Positions 1 through 6,371 are shown, counted from the stretch's first letter. The stretch: 10,968 nucleotides of DNA from Alphaproteobacteria bacterium (GCA_028869395.1 JAGWSE010000003.1:1-10968); one strand, 5' to 3'. Notes: generated from the sequence alone by a model not told the origin. A program made the numbers and translations.

Positions 1-499
1 GCCCAAGCCCATGGCGACCCCGGTGGCCGCAGCGCCGAAGCCGCCCGTCCAGCCGGCCGCCCCGGCTCCGGCCATGGCCGCCGCCGCGCCTGCCCCCAAG
101 GCCGCCGCTCCGAAGGCCGCCGCCAAGACACCGGCTGCGGCGAAGAAGTCGGCTGCGGCGAAGAAGTCGGCTGCAGCCAAGAAGCCGTCCGCCGCCAAGA
201 AGGCTCCGGCCAAGGCCGCCGCGAAGCCAGCCGGGGCCAAGCCCGCGACGGCCAAGCCTGCGGCCGCCAAGCCTGCCGCGACGAAGAAGCCTGCGGCCGC
301 CAAGCCCACTGCGGCGAAGAAGCCGGCCGCAGCCAAGAAGGCGCCGGCCAAGGCTGCGGCGAAGCCCGCGAAGGCTGCGGCTCCGAAGACCGCCAAGCCG
401 GCGGCCGCGAAGAAGCCTGCCGGTGCGAAGAAGCCGACCGCCCCGAAGAAGACGGCTGCGGCCAAGCCTGCGGCCAAGAAGGCGCCCGCGAAGGCCTAG
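1..499 (+). CDS. Histone H1-like Ala/Lys/Pro-rich protein or C-terminal tail (5' end outside window)
   Basis: The reading frame is open to the left edge (Pro-Lys-Pro precedes the ATG at 11), so the true start is probably upstream and this is the C-terminal part of a longer protein. The first ~45 visible residues are Ala/Pro-rich. The rest is a long run of AAAKKP/AAAKKS-type repeats, with lysine pairs every few residues and almost no acidic residues. Such tails are disordered and strongly basic; in known proteins they bind DNA or polyanions, as in bacterial H1/Hc-like proteins and the tails of some phasins, topoisomerases and nucleoid proteins. The sequence alone cannot say which of these carries it. 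It ends at TAG 497-499, overlapping the stop of hisN on the other strand. A perfect 18-bp tandem duplication at 133-168 points to repeat-slippage growth. Confidence 0.6.
   Translation, partial: PKPMATPVAAAPKPPVQPAAPAPAMAAAAPAPKAAAPKAAAKTPAAAKKSAAAKKSAAAKKPSAAKKAPAKAAAKPAGAKPATAKPAAAKPAATKKPAAAKPTAAKKPAAAKKAPAKAAAKPAKAAAPKTAKPAAAKKPAGAKKPTAPKKTAAAKPAAKKAPAKA
133..168 (+). repeat. 18-bp perfect tandem duplication encoding AAAKKS twice
   Basis: Positions 133-150 and 151-168 are identical. A degenerate third copy follows from 169 and encodes AAAKKP. The repeat keeps the reading frame and adds one hexapeptide per copy, so copy number may vary between strains. Confidence 0.8.
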
Positions 500-1332
500 T
501 CGGCGGCGCGCTTGAGCGCGACCAGCGCCTCCTCCAGGCAGGCGCGGTCGCCGGCGATGGCGACCTGGCCGCGCCATTGTCCGTCGCGCGCAAGGCCGTC
601 GCGAAGGCGCTCGCCCCGCCAGTCGGTGACGAGGCCGCCGGCGCCTTCGAGCACGGGGATCGCCGCGTCGATGTCCCAGGCGGCGAGGCCCGCCTCGACG
701 ACGAGGTCCATCGTGCCGGCCGCGACCATGGCGTAGGCGTAGGCGTCGCAGCCGAGGCGGGCGAGCCGCGCCGCCGCGCGGACTTGGCGCCAGGCGCCCA
801 GCTCGGCGCCCGTGAAGCACATCTCCGGATCGGTCGTGGCGATGATCGCCTCGGTGAGAAGAGGGCAGGGGCGCACCTTCAGCGGCGTGCTCTCGCCGCC
901 CTTCAGGAGGCGTGCGCCGCCCGCGTGGCCGATATAGAGCTCGCCGACATAGGACTGGCCGATCGAACCCAGCGCCGGGCGGCCCTCGAACCGCAGTCCG
1001 ATCAGCGTGCACCAGAGCGGCAGGCCGGCCACGAAGGCGCGGGTTCCGTCGACCGGATCGAGCACCCACACGAACTCGGCGTCGGGCCGGTCCTCGCCGT
1101 ACTCCTCGCCGATGAAACCGTGGTTGGGATAGCGTTCGGCGACCAGCTTGCGGATGGCCCGCTCGGCGCCCTTGTCCGCCTCGGTGACCGGATCGAAGTC
1201 CCAGGGCCCCTGTTTGTGGACCATGCCGTGGTCCCCACGGAACTTCGGCAGGATCTCGCGCGCGGCGGCGCGGTTCAGCTCGACGAGGAAGCCCTCCAAC
1301 TCTTGGAGGCGGTCTGGCGAAAGGTCCGGCAT
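496..1332 (-). CDS. hisN: Histidinol-phosphatase, inositol-monophosphatase family
   Basis: This 278-residue protein has all motifs of the Mg-dependent inositol monophosphatase fold: DPVTEADKGAE (47-57), GEE (75-77), DPVDGT (92-97) and WDID (219-222). The likely metal ligands are E76, D92, D95 and D220. The stretch after DPVDGT (RAFVAGLPLW) is typical of the HisN subgroup rather than SuhB. It is predicted to dephosphorylate L-histidinol phosphate to histidinol, the penultimate stage of histidine synthesis, in the cytosol. A general inositol- or nucleotide-phosphate phosphatase is the main alternative. The ATG at 1332 gives the usual family length, but no good Shine-Dalgarno is visible. It lies 85 bp downstream of the XRE regulator on the same strand, so cotranscription is possible. 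Its stop overlaps that of the convergent Lys/Ala-rich gene. Confidence 0.85.
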   Translation of the reverse strand: MPDLSPDRLQELEGFLVELNRAAAREILPKFRGDHGMVHKQGPWDFDPVTEADKGAERAIRKLVAERYPNHGFIGEEYGEDRPDAEFVWVLDPVDGTRAFVAGLPLWCTLIGLRFEGRPALGSIGQSYVGELYIGHAGGARLLKGGESTPLKVRPCPLLTEAIIATTDPEMCFTGAELGAWRQVRAAARLARLGCDAYAYAMVAAGTMDLVVEAGLAAWDIDAAIPVLEGAGGLVTDWRGERLRDGLARDGQWRGQVAIAGDRACLEEALVALKRAAD

Positions 1333-1417
1333 GCGCGAGGTTTAGAGGCTCGCCCGCGATCGCTCAATCGGCGTCGCCCCCTGGCGCGCGCGAGCCCCCC
1401 CGAAACCGGTGTCGTGG

Positions 1418-1786
1418 TCAGCCCTCGGCGTCGCCGTTCAGCGACTTGGCGAGATCGAGCAGTCGGCGGCGGGGACGTTCGCCGAGCTGGTAGTAGGCGC
1501 GCACGAGATCGCGCGTTTCCTTGCGCGCGAAGACCTCGCCCGCCTCGTCGCCGCCGCGGGCCTGGGCCTCGGCGAACCCATCGAAGAAATAGCTCACCGG
1601 CGCTTCGAGCGCCTGGGCCAGTTGCCAGAGCCTGGCCGCCGACATGCGGTTGGCGGCGCACTCGTACTTCTGGATCTGCTGGAAACGCACGCCGCAGGCC
1701 TCGGCCAGTTCCTGCTGCGTCAGTCCGAGCAGTCGCCGGCGACGGCGCAGCCGTCGGCCAAGATGAACGTCGATGTCGTCAGCCAT
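1418..1786 (-). CDS. XRE-family HTH transcriptional regulator
   Basis: This is a 122-residue protein starting at the ATG at 1786; the frame is open further upstream, but that part is not protein-like. Residues ~7-65 form a Cro/C1-type helix-turn-helix: an Arg-rich first helix, GLTQQELAEACGV (21-33), and the recognition segment FQQIQKYE (35-42). VSYFFDGF (64-71) follows, then a short C-terminal helix around ETRDLVRAYYQLGE. This layout is common in an alphaproteobacterial group of small single-domain regulators whose targets are mostly unknown. It is predicted to act as a dimeric DNA-binding protein in the cytosol. A perfect inverted repeat in the divergent gap before the acyltransferase gene is a candidate operator for self-regulation. 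hisN lies downstream on the same strand. No strong ribosome-binding site is seen. Confidence 0.85.
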   Translation of the reverse strand: MADDIDVHLGRRLRRRRRLLGLTQQELAEACGVRFQQIQKYECAANRMSAARLWQLAQALEAPVSYFFDGFAEAQARGGDEAGEVFARKETRDLVRAYYQLGERPRRRLLDLAKSLNGDAEG

Positions 1787-1818
1787 TGGTAGCCCGTCCG
1801 CTCGCCCCTCTGGCGCAT

Positions 1819-1833
1819 GTCCCGGATCGGGAC
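1819..1833. promoter_or_regulatory. Inverted repeat, candidate operator of the XRE regulator
   Basis: GTCCCG-GAT-CGGGAC is a perfect 6-bp inverted repeat with a 3-bp centre, in the 124-bp divergent gap between the XRE gene (start 1786) and the acyltransferase gene (start 1911). Dimeric XRE repressors often bind such sites near their own promoter. A second, looser inverted repeat (GCGCGT 1871-1876 with ACGCGC 1884-1889) lies closer to the acyltransferase start. Assignment as an operator is inference from position and symmetry. Confidence 0.35.
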
Positions 1834-1910
1834 GGCGCGGCATGGTTTCCGCAAGCTCCGCGCCAATCGTGCGCGTTGCGTCCACGCGCCAACCGACACT
1901 AGGAAGGCGC

Positions 1911-2834
1911 ATGGCGCAGGCGCGGGCATCCTTCGGACAGGACCTCCTCTGGCGGGTCGAAGCCCTGGTCTGGGACGCCGTCGAGGGGCTCGCCCGGCTG
2001 TTTCCCATCGACGCCGTTTCGGACTTCGGCGCCTGGTTCTTCGCCGTCTTCGGTCCGCTCACCGGCGCCCACAAGGTGGCCGAGACCAATCTGCGAATCG
2101 CCTTCCCCAACGCCTCCGAGGCCGAGATTGCGCGCCTGCTGAAGGCCCAGTGGCGCGAGACCGGCCGCTCCTTCGCCGAATTCCCGATCCTCGATCGCAT
2201 CGTCGCCGACCCGGGCCGGATCGAGATCGAGAACCTCGAACAGCTGCGGGCGATCGGCCAGGGCGAGGGTCCCGTGGTGCTGATCTCCGGGCATTTCTCG
2301 AATTTCGAGGTGATGGCCTGGGCCATCGTCCAGGCGGGGATCCGGTGCCAGGTCACCTACCGCGCGGCCAACAATCCCTATGTCGATCGCCGTATCGTGG
2401 AGGGCCGTCGGCGCTATGGCGTGCGCCTCTTCGCGCCGAAGGGCGCGGAAGGCGCGCGCGAGCTGTTCCGGGCCATCGCCCGCGGCGAGTCCGTCGCGCT
2501 CATGAACGACCAGAAGTTCAACGGCGGCGTCGCCGCGCCCTTCTTCGGCGTGACGGTCCACACGGCGCCCGGCCCCTCCATCTTCGCGCTGAGGTTCGCA
2601 ATCCCGTTGCAGCCGCTCTCGGTGCAGCGGACGCACAAGGCCCGCTTCAAGGTGATCGTCCACGACCAGATCCGGCTGGCCGACACGGGTGACCGCGACG
2701 CCGACATCGAGACGGCGGTGCGGCGGATCAACGCCTTCATGGAAGAGCGCGTGCGCGCCCGGCCCACCGAGTGGTTCTGGGTCCACAAGCGATGGCCGAA
2801 CGAGATGTACAGGCGCCCCGCGGCGGAGGCCTAG
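1911..2834 (+). CDS. LpxL/HtrB-type lipid A biosynthesis acyltransferase (lysophospholipid acyltransferase family)
   Basis: This 307-residue protein belongs to the LpxL/LpxM family, inner-membrane enzymes that transfer a secondary fatty acyl chain from acyl-ACP to a lipid A precursor. The catalytic HX4E motif is intact (H128-FSNF-E133 within SGHFSNFE). MNDQK (198-202) matches the family's conserved DQ block, and TEWFWVHKRWP (286-296) matches its C-terminal motif. A hydrophobic, likely membrane-associating helix lies at ~28-50. The ATG at 1911 is preceded by AGGAAG (1902-1907), a good ribosome-binding site. The frame stays open upstream to 1773, but that part overlaps the divergent regulator. 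Length is normal for the family. Acyl length (lauroyl or other) and exact acceptor cannot be told from sequence. The gene ends in a CTAG shared with the convergent DUF2093 gene. Confidence 0.85.
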   Translation: MAQARASFGQDLLWRVEALVWDAVEGLARLFPIDAVSDFGAWFFAVFGPLTGAHKVAETNLRIAFPNASEAEIARLLKAQWRETGRSFAEFPILDRIVADPGRIEIENLEQLRAIGQGEGPVVLISGHFSNFEVMAWAIVQAGIRCQVTYRAANNPYVDRRIVEGRRRYGVRLFAPKGAEGARELFRAIARGESVALMNDQKFNGGVAAPFFGVTVHTAPGPSIFALRFAIPLQPLSVQRTHKARFKVIVHDQIRLADTGDRDADIETAVRRINAFMEERVRARPTEWFWVHKRWPNEMYRRPAAEA

Positions 2835-3055
2835 ATCTTCCCGCCGTTCTCCTGCCAGCGCTGCAGCGCCTCTGTCGGGCCGGCGTAGGCCTCCTGCAGC
2901 GGCGCGCTCCAGTAGCGGAGCTGCTCCAGCGGGATCTTCACGCCGGTGACCGCGCACAGGACATAGCGCCCCGGCTTGAGCACGGCGAAGTCGCCATCGC
3001 TGTAGTGGAGGACCGCCAGGTCCTGGTTGGCGAAATTGCGGTCGTGCGCGTTCAT
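2831..3055 (-). CDS. DUF2093 domain-containing small protein
   Basis: This 74-residue protein is of unknown function. It matches the alphaproteobacterial DUF2093 family throughout: AVLHYSDGDF (14-23), a PG-YVLCAVTG block (28-38), IPLEQLRYWS (41-50) and QEAYAGP (54-60). It has no signal peptide or membrane segment, and it carries a single conserved-looking Cys (C34). I chose the ATG at 3055; a TTG three codons upstream (3064) is in frame but less likely. It begins 28 bp after the xseA stop on the same strand, so it is probably cotranscribed with xseA; I recall this pairing from other alphaproteobacteria. Its stop overlaps that of the convergent acyltransferase gene. Family assignment is confident; any role beside Exo VII is inference. 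Confidence 0.85.
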   Translation of the reverse strand: MNAHDRNFANQDLAVLHYSDGDFAVLKPGRYVLCAVTGVKIPLEQLRYWSAPLQEAYAGPTEALQRWQENGGKI

Positions 3056-3083
3056 GGCCGCCAATCTAGTCCTCGATCGGCCT

Positions 3084-4553
3084 TCAGAACAGGTCGCCCT
3101 GGCTCGAAGGATCCGATTTCCCCTTCGGCCTGGCGGGCTTGGCCGCAGGCTTTGCGGGTGGGCCGGCCAGCGGATCGGCGGTGCGCCCGTCGACGACGGC
3201 CTGGCGCGTGACCTTGTCGCCGAACTTGATGGCGATCGCCTCGCCGCTCGCCAGCGAGGCTCCCGCGTGCACTATGGAGCCGTCGGCGCGCATGACCCGC
3301 GCGAAGCCGCGCTGCATGGGTCGCTCGGGATCGACGGCGGCGTAGAGCTTGGAGACCGCCTCGAGCCGGTCCGTGGCCCGCTCCAGCCGGCGCCGCGCGG
3401 CGGGGTCCAGTCGCACGGCCACCGCCTCCAGGCGCTGGCGCTGCGCCGCCTGGGGCCGCTGCAGCAGCGATGGCGTCAGGCGGGCCGAGACCCGCACCAG
3501 GTCGCGCTCGTGAGCCGCGGCGTTCTTGGCCAGCGCAGCCGCGAGCCGTCCGGAGGCCACGCCGAAACGCTGCGCGGCGAGCTCCACCAGGTCCGGCACT
3601 CGCCGCAGGGCGCGTTCCGCGTGGGCGACCCGGGCGCGTCGATCCTCCACCAGCCGGCCGCCGCACCGGTGCATGCGCCCGCCGAAGTCGCTCACCGCCG
3701 CCTTCAGCTCGGCGAGCACCGGGGTCGCCATCTCGGCCGCCGCCGTCGGGGTCGGCGCGCGGCGGTCGGAGACGTAGTCGATCAGGGTGGTGTCGGTCTC
3801 GTGCCCGACGGCGCTGATCAGCGGGATCTCGCAGGCCGCCACCGTGCGGGCCAGGGTCTCGTCGTTGAACGGCCAGAGATCCTCCACCGAGCCGCCGCCG
3901 CGGGCGACGATCAGCACGTCGGGCCGGGCCACCGGACCTCGCGGATCAAGCGCGCAGAAGCCGCGGATCGCCGCGCAGACCTGGCTGGCGGCCGCATCGC
4001 CCTGCACGACCACCGGCCAGACCACGACGCGGCACGGCCACCGATCGCGGATCCGGTGCAGGATGTCGCGGATCACCGCCCCGGTGGGGCTGGTGATCAC
4101 GCCCACCACGGCCGGCATCGAGGGGATCGGCCGCTTTCGCTCCGCGGCGAACAGCCCCTCGGCCGCCAGCCTGCCCTTCAGCCGCTCCAGCTGGGCGAGC
4201 AGCGCGCCCATGCCGGCGGCTTCCATCGTCTCGATGACGATCTGGTAGCGCGACCCCGCCGGATAGGCGGTGATCTTGCCGGTGACGATCACCTCCAGGC
4301 CCTGCTCGGGCCGGATGGACAGCGCGCGCACCTGGCCCTTCCAGACCACCCCGTCGATGGCGGCCCGCTCGTCCTTCAGCGTCAGGTAGACGTGGCCGTT
4401 GGAATGGTGGGTGACCTTGGAGATCTCGCCCCTCAGCCGCACGAAGCCATAGGCGTCCTCCAGCGTCCGCTTCAGCGCGAACGCCAGCTCCGAGACGGAA
4501 TAGGGCTTGGCGTTGCCGTCCTGGGTCTCGGTCGCGGGCGCGAGGTCGGTCAT
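3084..4553 (-). CDS. xseA: Exodeoxyribonuclease VII large subunit
   Basis: This 489-residue protein is the large, catalytic subunit of Exo VII (with XseB), which degrades single-stranded DNA to oligonucleotides in repair and recombination. Residues ~18-112 form the N-terminal OB-fold domain (YSVSELAFALK, EISKVTHHSNGHVYLTLKD). The catalytic core has ITSPTGAVIRDI (153-164), ARGGGSVEDLWPFN (217-230), GHETDTTLIDY (250-260) and DRRAPTPTAAAE (263-274). A long Arg/Ala-rich helical region follows, as expected for the coiled-coil domain, then a basic Lys/Pro/Ala tail ending in GDLF. The ATG at 4553 is chosen because the family homology begins just after it; the frame extends upstream without homology and no clear Shine-Dalgarno is seen. 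xseB is not in the window. It lies downstream of gcrA with a probable terminator between them, and the DUF2093 gene follows 28 bp later. Confidence 0.95.
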   Translation of the reverse strand: MTDLAPATETQDGNAKPYSVSELAFALKRTLEDAYGFVRLRGEISKVTHHSNGHVYLTLKDERAAIDGVVWKGQVRALSIRPEQGLEVIVTGKITAYPAGSRYQIVIETMEAAGMGALLAQLERLKGRLAAEGLFAAERKRPIPSMPAVVGVITSPTGAVIRDILHRIRDRWPCRVVVWPVVVQGDAAASQVCAAIRGFCALDPRGPVARPDVLIVARGGGSVEDLWPFNDETLARTVAACEIPLISAVGHETDTTLIDYVSDRRAPTPTAAAEMATPVLAELKAAVSDFGGRMHRCGGRLVEDRRARVAHAERALRRVPDLVELAAQRFGVASGRLAAALAKNAAAHERDLVRVSARLTPSLLQRPQAAQRQRLEAVAVRLDPAARRRLERATDRLEAVSKLYAAVDPERPMQRGFARVMRADGSIVHAGASLASGEAIAIKFGDKVTRQAVVDGRTADPLAGPPAKPAAKPARPKGKSDPSSQGDLF

Positions 4554-4620
4554 GGACGGAAGGTAGACCCGGCCGCCTCGATTCCCAATGCGACCTTGTC
4601 CGCGCCCTCCACAACGGGAA

Positions 4621-4672
4621 AGGGCGCGTCGGGCGTCCGGGGCGGCGACCGCTCCGGGGCCCGACACGCCCC
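4621..4672 (-). terminator. Probable terminator hairpin downstream of gcrA
   Basis: Segments 4621-4634 and 4659-4672 are near-perfect inverted repeats (12 of 14 pairs, including a perfect 7-bp GTCGGGC/GCCCGAC core) with a 24-nt loop. The hairpin starts about 38 bases past the gcrA stop. Read on the - strand, it is followed by a short TTT run. The long loop and short T run make it an imperfect intrinsic terminator, so the function is inferred. Confidence 0.4.
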
Positions 4673-4709
4673 CATCCCCAACGGATCGTGTGCGGCCCGG
4701 CTCAGCGCG

Positions 4710-5207
4710 CTAGAGGTACCTGCGCAGCGAGCGGGCGAGTTCGGCGGCCGAGGACTTCTTCTTCGCCTGCGGAGGTTGATAGGCGACCTGGGCGTGTTCG
4801 TGGCAGTAGGGGCCGGCGTCGACGCGGCGGCCGCAGAACGTGAAGCTGTCCAGGGAGGGATCGCCGATCGGCCACTTGCACATGTGCGCGCCGAGCGTCA
4901 GCACCGTCGCGGTCCCGGGCGTCTCGTCGATGTAGCGGACCGGTGCGGGTTGCACGGCCAGGGCCGTCTGCTCGGAGATGCGGCGCGGCGCGGAAGGGGC
5001 CACCGCCGGACGCGCCGGGCGCGGGGCCTTGAAGACGGTGCGGGCGGGTTTGGACGGCGCGGCGCGGCCGGAGAGGCCGAGGCGGTGGACCTTGCCGATC
5101 ACAGCGTTGCGCGTCACCCCGCCGAGCTGCTTGGCGATCTGGCTGGCCGAGAGGCCCTCCTGCCAGAGCTTCTTCAGCAGTTCGACCCGCTCGTCGGTCC
5201 AGCCCAT
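4710..5207 (-). CDS. gcrA: Cell-cycle regulator GcrA
   Basis: This 165-residue protein is a clear GcrA. In Caulobacter crescentus GcrA binds RNA polymerase/sigma-70 and activates promoters carrying CcrM-methylated GANTC sites, controlling S-phase genes such as ctrA and mipZ. The N-terminal DNA-binding helices are GWTDERVELLKKLW (2-15), SASQIAKQLGGVTRNA (20-35) and VIGKVHRLGLSGR (36-48). A Pro/Ala/Arg-rich linker runs to ~residue 90. The conserved C-terminal sigma-interacting region follows: TVLTLGAHMCKWPIGDP (101-117), FCGRR (124-128) and YCHEHAQVAYQP (134-145). C110, C125, C135 and H137/H139 are conserved-looking and could bind metal, but that is my inference. The ATG at 5207 has an excellent ribosome-binding site (GGGAGG, positions 5217-5212, 4 nt before the ATG). 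The promoter region carries CtrA-, DnaA- and CcrM-type sites. Confidence 0.97.
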   Translation of the reverse strand: MGWTDERVELLKKLWQEGLSASQIAKQLGGVTRNAVIGKVHRLGLSGRAAPSKPARTVFKAPRPARPAVAPSAPRRISEQTALAVQPAPVRYIDETPGTATVLTLGAHMCKWPIGDPSLDSFTFCGRRVDAGPYCHEHAQVAYQPPQAKKKSSAAELARSLRRYL

Positions 5208-5252
5208 TTTCGCCTCCCAACCGTGAGCCGGACCTCCCCCGCGGCGGTCCTG

Positions 5253-5257
5253 GACTC
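5253..5257. promoter_or_regulatory. GANTC (CcrM methylation) site in the gcrA upstream region
   Basis: GACTC lies 46-50 bp upstream of the gcrA ATG. CcrM methylates GANTC in Caulobacter-like bacteria, and GcrA activates promoters with such sites, so self-regulation or methylation-timed control is possible. On the gcrA strand it reads TTGAGTC, resembling a -35 element overlapping the site. No matching -10 was convincing. Confidence 0.5.
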
Positions 5258-5307
5258 AACATCTTGTGGCGCTCGGTTCTCTCAGCGCCCACCAACCACT
5301 ACTAATC

Positions 5308-5323
5308 GTAAACATCTCGTTAA
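5308..5323 (-). promoter_or_regulatory. CtrA-binding-site-like sequence upstream of gcrA
   Basis: On the gcrA strand this reads TTAA-CGAGATG-TTTA-C. The CtrA consensus is TTAA-N7-TTAA, so one half-site is perfect and the other has one mismatch, with correct 7-bp spacing. CtrA is known to repress gcrA in C. crescentus. It stands out because this short stretch is one of the most AT-rich in the window. It lies 101-116 bp upstream of the ATG, in the shared gap with the divergent permease gene. Confidence 0.55.
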
Positions 5324-5347
5324 GGGCCACAATAGGCGCCCTTCCAG

Positions 5348-5356
5348 TCATCCACA
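5348..5356 (+). promoter_or_regulatory. DnaA-box-like sequence upstream of gcrA
   Basis: TCATCCACA differs from the DnaA box TTATCCACA at one base. DnaA is established as an activator of gcrA transcription in C. crescentus. The site is 141-149 bp upstream of the gcrA ATG and 25 bp from the CtrA-like site. It could instead serve the divergent permease gene. Confidence 0.5.
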
Positions 5357-5456
5357 GGAACTAGATGTTGGGGCTTTGGTGTGCGCGAATGTCGCGCCGC
5401 GGACGCTGTTTTGCGGCAGGGTTGCGGCGCGCCCGCCGGGGGCGCACTTAGGCGTC

Positions 5457-6278
5457 ATGAAGGACATGGCCACGCCCCTCGAAGTCGCCCTGCCGCCCCA
5501 GCCCCGCAGCTACCAGGGGGTCAACTGGGAGGGGCTGAAGACCCTTTATTTCCGCGAGGTCCGCCGGTTCTGGAAGGTGGGCATGCAGACGCTGGCCGCG
5601 CCGGTCGTGACGGCGCTGCTCTACATGCTGGTCTTCGTGGTGGCGGTGGGCGGCGGCCGGCCTGTGGAGGGCATCTCCTACGGCGCGTTCGTCGCGCCTG
5701 GCCTGATCATGATGCAGATCCTGTCCAACGCCTTCGCCAACTCCTCGTCCTCGCTGCTGCAGGCGAAGTTCAATGGTCTGATGGGTGACTTCATGACCCC
5801 GCCGCTCACGCCGCTGGAGCACCTGATCGGCTTCGGCCTGGGCGCGGCGACACGGGGGATCATGGTGGGCGCCGTGGCCGCCGTGGCGGTTCTGCCGTTC
5901 GCGAGGCTGCCCATGGAGGCGCCGTGGGCGGTGCTCTTCTTCGGCTTCGGGGCGGCGCTGATCATGGCCTTCATCGGCATCATGGCCGGGCTGTGGGCCG
6001 AGAAGTTCGACCACATGGCCGCGGTGACCAACTTCGTCATCATGCCGATGACGTTCCTCTCCGGCACCTTCTACCTGATCGAGCGCCTGCCCGAGCCGTT
6101 CCGGACCTTCTCGAAGTACAACCCTGTCTTCTATCTGATCGATGGTTTCCGTTACGGCTTCATCGGTCACCACGAGGGCTCGCTGGCGGTGGGGGTCGGG
6201 ATGACGCTCGCCCTCACGCTGTTCACCGGCTTCCTCTGCTTCCGGATGTTCGAGACGGGCTACAAGATAAAGACGTGA
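5457..6278 (+). CDS. ABC-2 type transporter permease
   Basis: This 273-residue integral membrane protein has the ABC-2 permease layout (YadH/DrrB-like). A cytosolic N-terminus with an amphipathic FREVRRFWKV segment (32-41) is followed by about six hydrophobic segments, near 43-65, 76-97, 122-147, 156-180, 187-209 and 243-264. The family signature NPVFYLIDGFRYGFIG (222-237) lies before the last membrane span. It is predicted to form the inner-membrane channel of an exporter; the substrate (lipid, polysaccharide or drug) cannot be inferred. No ATP-binding subunit lies within this window, though homologues usually have one adjacent, so the partner is elsewhere or lost. The ATG at 5457 gives full length; ATG 5466 (MATPLEV) is also possible, and neither has a strong Shine-Dalgarno. 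It is divergent from gcrA and shares its control region. Confidence 0.85.
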   Translation: MKDMATPLEVALPPQPRSYQGVNWEGLKTLYFREVRRFWKVGMQTLAAPVVTALLYMLVFVVAVGGGRPVEGISYGAFVAPGLIMMQILSNAFANSSSSLLQAKFNGLMGDFMTPPLTPLEHLIGFGLGAATRGIMVGAVAAVAVLPFARLPMEAPWAVLFFGFGAALIMAFIGIMAGLWAEKFDHMAAVTNFVIMPMTFLSGTFYLIERLPEPFRTFSKYNPVFYLIDGFRYGFIGHHEGSLAVGVGMTLALTLFTGFLCFRMFETGYKIKT

Positions 6279-6304
6279 GGCCCTTCCCTGGCCGGGGAGG
6301 AAAG

Positions 6305-6332
6305 TTGACATCCCGTCGTTGCGAGCGGAAAA
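6305..6332 (+). promoter_or_regulatory. Candidate sigma-70-type promoter of argD-argF
   Basis: TTGACA (6305-6310) is a perfect -35 box. GCGGAAAA (6325-6332) is a partial match to the Caulobacter -10 consensus GCTANAWC at acceptable spacing (13 bp after a 7-nt -35 element). The -10 part is weak. It lies ~65-90 bp before the argD start, just past the permease stop, so argDF need not depend on permease transcription. Confidence 0.4.
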
Positions 6333-6346
6333 GCCCATGCCTTCCA

Positions 6347-6371
6347 GTCCCCGTCGCGTGCGCGCGGGGAC
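6347..6371 (+). promoter_or_regulatory. Leader hairpin upstream of argD
   Basis: GTCCCCG (6347-6353) pairs perfectly with CGGGGAC (6365-6371) around an 11-nt GC-rich loop. The T-containing stretch GTTCGCTTT follows, then the argD Shine-Dalgarno at 6383. It lies between the candidate promoter and the start codon and could act as an attenuator-like or mRNA-stabilising element. I do not recognise it as a known riboswitch class. Confidence 0.35.

Noticed and set aside
1347..1396. Inverted repeat GGCTCGC/GCGAGCC between the XRE gene and hisN
   Set aside because: It is only 7 bp with a 36-nt loop and no T run, within the range expected by chance at this GC content.
1773..1910. 46-codon N-terminal extension of the acyltransferase
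   Set aside because: It would overlap the divergent regulator, lacks family homology, and the ATG at 1911 has a good AGGAAG ribosome-binding site.
5365..5451. 28-codon Arg-rich small ORF upstream of the permease
   Set aside because: There is no Shine-Dalgarno, and its composition is as expected by chance in GC-rich sequence. It lies in the regulatory gap.
3027..5456. Long open + strand frame opposite xseA and gcrA, continuous with the permease frame
   Set aside because: The frame is an antisense shadow produced by high GC and codon bias. Its translation is Arg/Gly/Asp/His-rich with no recognisable domain, and only the part from 5457 is protein-like.
6282..6300. CCTTCCC/GGGGAGG hairpin just after the permease stop as a terminator
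   Set aside because: It has a 7-bp stem with a G-T pair, but AAAG rather than a T run follows on the + strand. This is too weak to call.
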